From Caldithrix abyssi DSM 13497 (GTDB taxonomy: Bacteria; Calditrichota; Calditrichia; Calditrichales; Calditrichaceae): a stretch of 64,000 nt of DNA. The stretch is from the NCBI RefSeq assembly GCF_001886815.1, contig NZ_CP018099.1, positions 3,284,501-3,348,500 on the forward strand, written 5' to 3'. Shown one piece after another: positions 62,831-64,000 of the stretch; position 1 is the stretch's first letter, and each line of letters starts with the position of its first letter. The notes below the pieces were generated by a model that searched no databases, had not been told where the DNA came from, and worked only from the letters and a program-made list of their open reading frames with translations. The translations under genes were made by a program, and so were the position numbers.

Positions 62831-64000
62831 TCAACGAGCTGCTGGGAAATTGGCAATTCTTAATTTCGTACAACCATAAGGCACTAACACAATTTCTTCT
62901 ACAGGTTCATCATATTTTACAGGATACCAGAACGGACTGTAAGGAATCGGGCCGGTAATTCCTCCATACAATTTCCATTCGGGAATTTTTTTGGCTTTGG
63001 CGATTATTTTAACCGGCGCATTTTTGAGAGTCCAGGGTTGGTTTTTGACAGTAAACTCTTTAACAATGAAAGTTGTGTCGGGATGATCAACATAGTTTCT
63101 CAACAATCCATAATTCCAGGGATCTTTAGGCAGTACTTCATAGTCGGCATACGGTTCTTTGCCGCCAATTTTTTTCCACTCTTCGTTTAATCCCAGAGCA
63201 AAAACCAGCGGGCCGCGCTCCACGGCCGCAGACCTTTGAAACCAGTAAGAAATTCTTATTTTCATGGGTAAATACAGTTCCAGCACATCGCCTTTTTTCC
63301 AGCGGCGGGTTACTTTTGTAATCGATCCGGCTTGCGGTTTGCCGTACACTTTTCCGTTAACGAAAACCACTGCGTTATCGCACCATTCCGGTATGCGTAA
63401 ATGAAATGGAAATGCCACGCCATTACTTTTTTTACAAATGAATTTTATCCTCTCTTTAAAAGGATAATCGGTTTCTTCCACAAACGTTACTTCCACATTG
63501 TCCGCCACTCTGGCGGTTACCTCCGACGGCGCATAAACCAGCGCCGCCAGACCATTATCCTGGGTGGCGTACCATAAATTCATTACATATTTGGGCCACC
63601 CTTGATGGTAGTTTGCGGTACAACATCCATATCCTGTTTCAAGCCCAAACAGAAGTTCGGTTTCGCCGTGTTTGGTGCTAAAATTATGCCATCCGCGGTC
63701 GCAAATAACCTGGTTGGCAAGCTGGTAATATTGTCGCGCGGTATGGCCCGGTTTAAGGAAGGCCGGAAGCGCATTTAAAGCCACACGTTCTAATATGTCG
63801 CCATATTCCGCATCGCCGGAAATTTGCAGCATTGTTTCAAGGCTGAACATATACTCAACTACCGTGCAGCTTTCGGTCCCCCTGACAGGATCTTTGCCGG
63901 CCAATAATTCATCGGCGGCCCACAGTCCATAAACCTGCCCGTGATGCTTCATTAACTTTTCGATACCGGTTTTAACCGCTTTAAGGTAGCGCTCATCTTT
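62831..64000 (-). CDS. GH127 beta-L-arabinofuranosidase-like enzyme (5' end outside the window)
   Basis: The reading frame stays open to the window edge (390 codons seen), so the N-terminal part of the barrel is missing; family members are usually 600-800 aa. The zinc-cysteine active site is visible: GTESCTVVEYM (Glu and Cys ligands) and GYGCCTANYHQGWPKY (nucleophile Cys and partner Cys), matching E338/C340/C417/C418 of HypBA1. Beta-sandwich domains follow (LRIPEWCDNAVVFVNGK, VERGPLVFALG). Hydrolyses beta-L-arabinofuranosides or related sugars. It leads the operon as far as can be seen. Confidence 0.88.
   Translation of the reverse strand, partial: KDERYLKAVKTGIEKLMKHHGQVYGLWAADELLAGKDPVRGTESCTVVEYMFSLETMLQISGDAEYGDILERVALNALPAFLKPGHTARQYYQLANQVICDRGWHNFSTKHGETELLFGLETGYGCCTANYHQGWPKYVMNLWYATQDNGLAALVYAPSEVTARVADNVEVTFVEETDYPFKERIKFICKKSNGVAFPFHLRIPEWCDNAVVFVNGKVYGKPQAGSITKVTRRWKKGDVLELYLPMKIRISYWFQRSAAVERGPLVFALGLNEEWKKIGGKEPYADYEVLPKDPWNYGLLRNYVDHPDTTFIVKEFTVKNQPWTLKNAPVKIIAKAKKIPEWKLYGGITGPIPYSPFWYPVKYDEPVEEIVLVPYGCTKLRIANFPAAR

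Noticed and set aside
1-64000. tRNA or rRNA genes
   Set aside because: All larger gaps were read on both strands and no cloverleaf with a T-loop or rRNA signature was recognised; a tRNA scan would settle this.

Overview
The window looks like a chromosomal segment of a thermophilic member of the FCB supergroup, most like Calditrichota (Caldithrix-type). This rests on TonB-dependent receptors with a carboxypeptidase-regulatory-like N-terminus, PorV/PorQ-type barrels, a type 9 secretion C-terminal sorting domain, many lipoproteins, TPR proteins and beta-propellers, and a -10 element of the TAnnTTTG kind. The species is inferred. No rRNA, tRNA, CRISPR array or complete insertion sequence was seen. 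About 44 protein genes are supported; nearly all lie on the minus strand.

1-15285 (all minus): an eight-gene cell-surface locus. A promoter near 15545 and a leader of about 240 nt precede TonB receptor A, a secreted FN3-type partner A, a small lipoprotein, a PorV-like barrel, an IPT/TIG plus propeller lipoprotein and a secreted propeller with a T9SS sorting domain. A strong terminator at 5481-5511 follows, then a second copy of the pair (receptor B, partner B). It resembles a polysaccharide-utilisation surface complex, but there is no SusD and the FN3 partner takes its place. This is the best candidate for an undescribed system.

15798-27467 (minus): aroA-aroE, a LiaF-like membrane protein and a twin-PspC protein, greA, dnaB-rel, and yicC-gmk-coaB-udg. 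27916-30871 (plus): an RqcH-like NFACT protein and a TPR protein, ending against a second PorV-like gene.

30848-37903 (minus): PorV-like barrel, DGK-type lipid kinase, rpe, a PASTA protein, dtd and dnaE, with overlaps or gaps of a few bases. A 1 kb gene-free tract packed with repeats follows. 38900-47468 (minus): chorismate mutase, mltG, pcrA, a 1209-aa TPR protein and a TolB-like lipoprotein, probably one operon. 47589-51854 (minus): a UshA-like metallophosphatase homologue, then secD-secF-STAS.

52578-64000: a galactoside/arabinoside locus. galK is on plus; on minus are a GH127 enzyme (cut by the window edge), a debranching-type (alpha/alpha)6 hydrolase lipoprotein, a lipoprotein mutarotase, a GH27 alpha-galactosidase and a sodium:sugar symporter. 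Glycosidases outside the cytoplasm would release galactose, the mutarotase would equilibrate it, the symporter would import it and GalK would phosphorylate it. galT and galE are not in the window.

Intergenic DNA carries several dispersed repeat families: 8-bp tandem arrays (GGTTGAAT and AGTTTAGA), an element of about 107 bp with 20-bp inverted ends, and a CCCAGA/TCTGGG hairpin element, one copy of which supplies the 3' end of the uracil-DNA glycosylase gene.
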